Of a stretch of 64,000 nucleotides of DNA, positions 60,308 to 64,000 are shown piece after piece; the first letter of the stretch is position 1; every line of letters starts with the position of its first letter. The notes beneath the pieces were generated by a model, which was not told the origin of the DNA, searched no databases, and worked only from the letters and a program-made list of their open reading frames with translations. The DNA comes from Mya arenaria (taxonomy: Eukaryota > Mollusca > Bivalvia > Myida > Myidae). Made by a program: the position numbers and the translations under genes. The DNA is taken from NCBI RefSeq assembly GCF_026914265.1, contig NC_069133.1:51225182-51289181 (forward strand), read 5' to 3'.

Positions 60308-60552
60308 CTATGTGCTTATCCAGTAATGCTCTCCCTGGGCCAATTTATGACCATTGTGCGCAAGAGTGATGTGGCAGTTTTTCTCCAAGAGAGCCACGCG
60401 CGTCACTCCGCGATATACCACCAGCTGACACATAGATATGGTGTTAGCTAATTTAATCTTGGGCATAGACATCTTCCCGTTGGCAACGGCGATGGTGCTA
60501 TTCTGCAGAGAGGTGGCAAGATTTGCTTGTTGTTGAATGCCAACGCGATTCA
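60308..60552 (-). CDS. Terminal exon of an unrecognised gene
   Basis: A strong acceptor (TATTTTCACAG|TG at 60553-60555) opens 80 codons that end in a TAG stop. The composition is clearly richer in GC than its surroundings. The peptide begins NRVGIQQQANLATSLQNSTI and includes KIKLANTISMCQLVVYRG and a final His/Gly-rich stretch ending GEHYWIST. I do not recognise the family. Upstream exons would lie to the right, possibly beyond the window. Confidence 0.6.
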
Positions 60553-60659
60553 CTGTGAAAATAATATAAATGAGTTTGTATGTATGTCAACATTCAGAAG
60601 ACCACCAGGAACATTTGACATTTGTATATACATCCTGATTTGCATGTTTTGATATTTTT

Positions 60660-60830
60660 CCAGGTAAGCTTTGTGGGCAGCGCACTCGCATCTCACCTAG
60701 GCCACCCGGGTTAAATTCCTAGCCAGGGTGCATGAGAGTTTGGTTAGCGGTCACCCAGCCGGACAAGTGGGTTTCTTCCAGGTACTCTGGTTTCCACCAC
60801 AACACCACGAAACATCATTGATATAATGTT
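60660..60830 (+). mobile_element. tRNA-derived SINE copy
   Basis: The head has tRNA-like promoter boxes: AAGCTTTGTGGGCAGCGCAC (A box region) and CCGGGTTAAATTCCTAG (B box, normally GGTTCGATTCC). The body then reads AGCCGGACAAGTGGGTTTCT and CCAGGTACTCTGGTTTCCAC, shared with the minus-strand copy at 25245-25340. It is not a functional tRNA gene, because the B box is changed and no cloverleaf forms. Confidence 0.7.
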
Positions 60831-61424
60831 ATAATACAATTTCACATGCATACGAAGCAAAAGGTTCCAAACACAAATTGTGGCAGCTAAAACACCTGGC
60901 TCCTCTGTTCTTATACATATCCCAATTGAAAAAAACAACAACATTGCTTATATAAAAACACAGAAAAATACTAAACTGAAAGATGAATATACATGAGATT
61001 GGGCAAGAACATGCTTTATGCAACCCATTTCCCTGTATAGACTTCGCAATTTTTAATTCGATGTTTAATTTATCATTCAAAACAAATTATCCTTGAAGTA
61101 GCCTCTTAAAAACGTATGAATAACTTATCTTATGCCTAATATTACCATTATCACATTGTACCGTTAATATGATAAATAAGTATACAAGGGCTAATTATAA
61201 AACATCCATTTATATATGTATATATTCACTCGCGCAAAGTTTTTCAATAAAAAATCAGAACAATAATGCAAGTTTTAATGTATTTTCAGCTGAAACAAGC
61301 GATTGATACATTAAGAGGACAAGCCAAAGGTATTAAGGAAGCGATAATTTCAAACATGCCTCTGTATTAAAAGCTTATGTCATTAACGTGTCACTGTACG
61401 ATCAGTAACTGCCACTTATGAAAC

Positions 61425-62120
61425 AGTAAGAGAGCGCCACATAATGAAAAGTGACAGGGAATCAAAATCCATCTAGCGGTCACTGTAAGGGAGGTCCACT
61501 TACTCACCAGTGACAGGGAATCGAAAGACATTTTACGCTCACTGTAAGGCAGGTCCACTTATTAACCAGTGACAGGGAATCGTAAGACATTTTAGGCTCA
61601 CTGTAAGGGAGGTCCACTTACTCACCAGTGACACGGAATCGAAAGCCATTTTAGGCTCACTGTAAGGGAGGTCCACTAACTCACCAGTGACACGGAATCG
61701 AAAGCCATTTAAGGCTCACTGTAAGGGAGGTCCACTAACTCACCAGTGACACGGAATCGAAAGCCATTTCACGCTCACTGTAAGGGAGGTCCACTAACTC
61801 ACCAGTGGCAGGGAATCGAAAGACATTTCACGCTTACTGAAAGAAGGGGCACTTAGCTATCAGTGGAAAGGGGGAGCTACAAACCATCAGCGACAGGGAA
61901 TCAGAAGCTATAACCTCGCTATTTAAGCGGAGGCAACCAATCCACAAGTGATTATTAACTACTCAGTGTAGCGTAAGGCCTATTACTCACCAGCGACAGG
62001 GTATCAAAAGCTATCAACGCGCACTGAAAAGGGAGGCAACCAATCCACCAGCGGCTAGGACTCGAAAATCATTGAATGCGCATTGTAAGGCAAGAATACT
62101 CATCGATGACAGGGAATCGT
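61425..62120. repeat. 59-bp minisatellite, about 11 units
   Basis: The unit runs GTCCACTTACTCACCAGTGA then CAGGGAATCGAAAGCCATTT then TAGGCTCACTGTAAGGGAG. The central copies are close; the edges after 61840 are diverged. Confidence 0.93.
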
Positions 62121-62455
62121 AATCGTAAGGCCATTTTTATTCTATGAAAATATGAGTAAGCCTCATATTAAGTGGATTAATGATGAAGTTCTCTTTTGCA
62201 TGATGAACCAATTAACATTGTACTGAGCAAAATGACTATCCAAAGCCAGTTTTTCTTCATTGGCAACTTCACTGAGAGGTATTTGTAGAGGTGGTGGTAT
62301 ATTTGGGGTCTGTTTTTTGTTGTCTTCGGTGACATTCTGGCCGACCCCTCCAAATTCCCTATGCGGCATTACAGCATTTGTAGGGATTTGATGGTACATG
62401 AAACCCGATATAATACTATAAAACCGAATTTGTAGACTGGCAAGGATAAGTATGT

Positions 62456-64000
62456 TAAATGACAGGGGACCACCTAGGTTGAGTGCCTAGACTTACAGGG
62501 ACTCACCAGGAAAAGTGCCTCAATTAACAGGACCTGCCCAGATTAAGTGGCTCGATTTTCGGGGATTGGGAAGACATAGTGTCTCCATTCACGGGGACTG
62601 GTCAAGTTTAATGCCACGGTTACAGGGTCTGACCAGGCTTAGAGCCTCGATTTACAGGGACTCACCAGACAAAGTGCCTCAATTAACGGGGACTGGCCAG
62701 ATTGAGTGGACCGATTGTTGGGGAATGGATAGGCATATTGCCTCAATTGACGGGGACTGGCCAGGTTTCGTGCTTAAATTGACGGAGACTGCCAAGGCTT
62801 AGTTCCTCCATGAAAGTGAATTAACCAGGCTTAGTGCCTCAATTGACGGTGACTAACCAGGCTTAGTGCCTCAATTGACGGGGACTGACCAGGTTTAGTG
62901 CCTCAATTGACGGGGATTGACCAGGATTAGTGCCTCAATTGACGGGGATTGACCAGGATTAGTGCCTCAATTGACGGGGATTGACCAGGCTAAGTGCCTC
63001 AATTGACGGGGATTGACCAGGCTTAGTGCCTCAATTGAAGGGAATGGATAGGCATATTGCCTCAATTGCCGGGGACTGGCCAGGTTTCGTGCCTACATTG
63101 ACGGAGACTGCCAAGGCTTAGTGCCTCCATGATAGGGAATTGACAAGGCTAAGTGCCTCAATTGACGGGGACTGACCAGGCTAAGTGCCTCAATTGACGG
63201 GGATTGACCAGGCTTAGTGCCTCAATTGACGGTGACTAGCCAGGCTAAGTGCCTCAATTGACGGGGACTGACCAGGCTAAGTGCCTCAATTGACGGGAAT
63301 TGACAAGGCTTAGTGCCTCAATTGACGGGGACTGACCAGGCTAAGTGCCTCAATTGACGGAAATTGACCAGGCTTAGTGCCTCAATTGACGGGGACTGAC
63401 CAGGCTAAGTGCCTCAATTGACAGGGATTGACCAGGCTTAGTGCCTCAATTGACGGTGACTAGCCAGGCTTAGTGCCTCAATTGGACGGGGACTGACCAG
63501 GCTTAGTGCCACGATTGACAAAGACTGGTCAGGCTTAGTGCCTCGATCGACGTGGACTGACGAGGCTTAGTGCTTCGATCGACAGGGACAGGCCCAGGCT
63601 TAGAGCGTCAACAGACGAGGACTGACCTTGCATAGTGCCTAGGTTTACATGGACTGACCACGCTTAATGCTTCGATTGACAGGTACTGATCAGGCTTAGT
63701 ATCTCCATTGACAGGGAGTCGCTAAATTGAGTGCCTCGATTGACAGGTACTAACCAGTCTCAGTGCCTCAATTGAAGGGAACTGGCCAGGCTTTATGCGT
63801 CCATTGACGGGGATTGGCCAAACTGAATGCCTCCATTGACGGGGACCGCCAAGGCTAAGTGCCTCCATTGCCGGTGACTGTCCAGGCTCAGAGCTTCAAA
63901 CGAAGAGGCTGGTCAGACTTAGTGCCTCAATTAAAGAGGCTGGTCAGGCTAAGTTCGCCGACTGAAGGGGCTGGTCAGGCTAAGTATCTTTATTGAGGGG
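62456..64000. repeat. 32-bp minisatellite, about 48 units, running off the window
   Basis: The unit is CAGGCTTAGTGCCTCAATTG then ACGGGGACTGAC. Copies between about 62830 and 63500 are the most regular; both ends are diverged. The right edge is not in the window. Confidence 0.95.

Noticed and set aside
60660..60830. tRNA gene
   Set aside because: The A and B boxes are tRNA-like but the B box is changed, no cloverleaf can be drawn, and the body is shared with another repeat copy, so it is a SINE.
62163..62399. 78-codon minus-strand frame with PPPLQIPLSEVANEEK
   Set aside because: It looks mildly protein-like but has no acceptor I trust and no recognised domain, and it lies between two minisatellites.

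Overview
The window looks like nuclear DNA of a mollusc, most likely a bivalve. It is AT-rich, has small exons with GT/AG introns, and is packed with decayed LINEs, Tc1-type transposons, MITE-like inverted repeats and at least ten tandem arrays. Several repeat types (LINEs ending in tetranucleotide tails, a tRNA-derived SINE, the TATGCCCCC-ended element) are kinds I associate with bivalve genomes. The species call is inference.

Region 1 (0.8-21.4 kb, minus strand) holds a gene that no long open frame reveals. Nine short exons, plus one weaker candidate, have good splice signals and mostly matching phases. They encode a C-type lectin domain (three exons, 21.4-17.8 kb), a GAIN domain (12.1-1.7 kb) and a GPCR proteolysis site (0.8-1.7 kb). 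This is the ectodomain of an adhesion-GPCR-like receptor. The seven-transmembrane part would lie off the left edge of the window. Its introns carry a YADD-type LINE (2.8-4.0 kb), a nearly complete Tc1-like element with 28-bp inverted ends (7.4-9.0 kb), a decayed LINE (9.4-11.0 kb), minisatellites, a foldback element, a TIR element loaded with nuclear-receptor-type sites (16.4-17.0 kb) and a LINE 3' end (19.5-20.9 kb).

Region 2 (21.4-35.3 kb) has no gene I can support. It contains a 38-bp minisatellite, an 800-bp tetranucleotide tract, a SINE piece, a decayed LINE and a 29/30-bp minisatellite.

Region 3 (35.3-53.8 kb) is a tandem segmental duplication. Each unit carries one intact cytochrome P450 of the CYP7/CYP8 type (488 residues, four coding exons plus a 5' non-coding exon, TATA box), a decayed extra copy of the last P450 exon about 2.6 kb downstream, and a minisatellite (64-bp period in unit 1, 58-bp in unit 2). 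The proteins are about 97% identical and share an unusual three-residue-shorter heme-binding loop. Unit 2 has gained several insertions absent from unit 1, so unit 1 can be read as an empty-site reference.

Region 4 (54.0-55.8 kb, minus) is an intact single-exon SLC5-type sodium-coupled transporter. Region 5 (55.8-64 kb) holds a 20-bp array made of splice-consensus-like units, two MITE-like elements, the terminal exon of an unrecognised minus-strand gene (60.3-60.55 kb), a SINE, and two minisatellites, the last running off the right edge. I see no functional link between the receptor, the P450s and the transporter.
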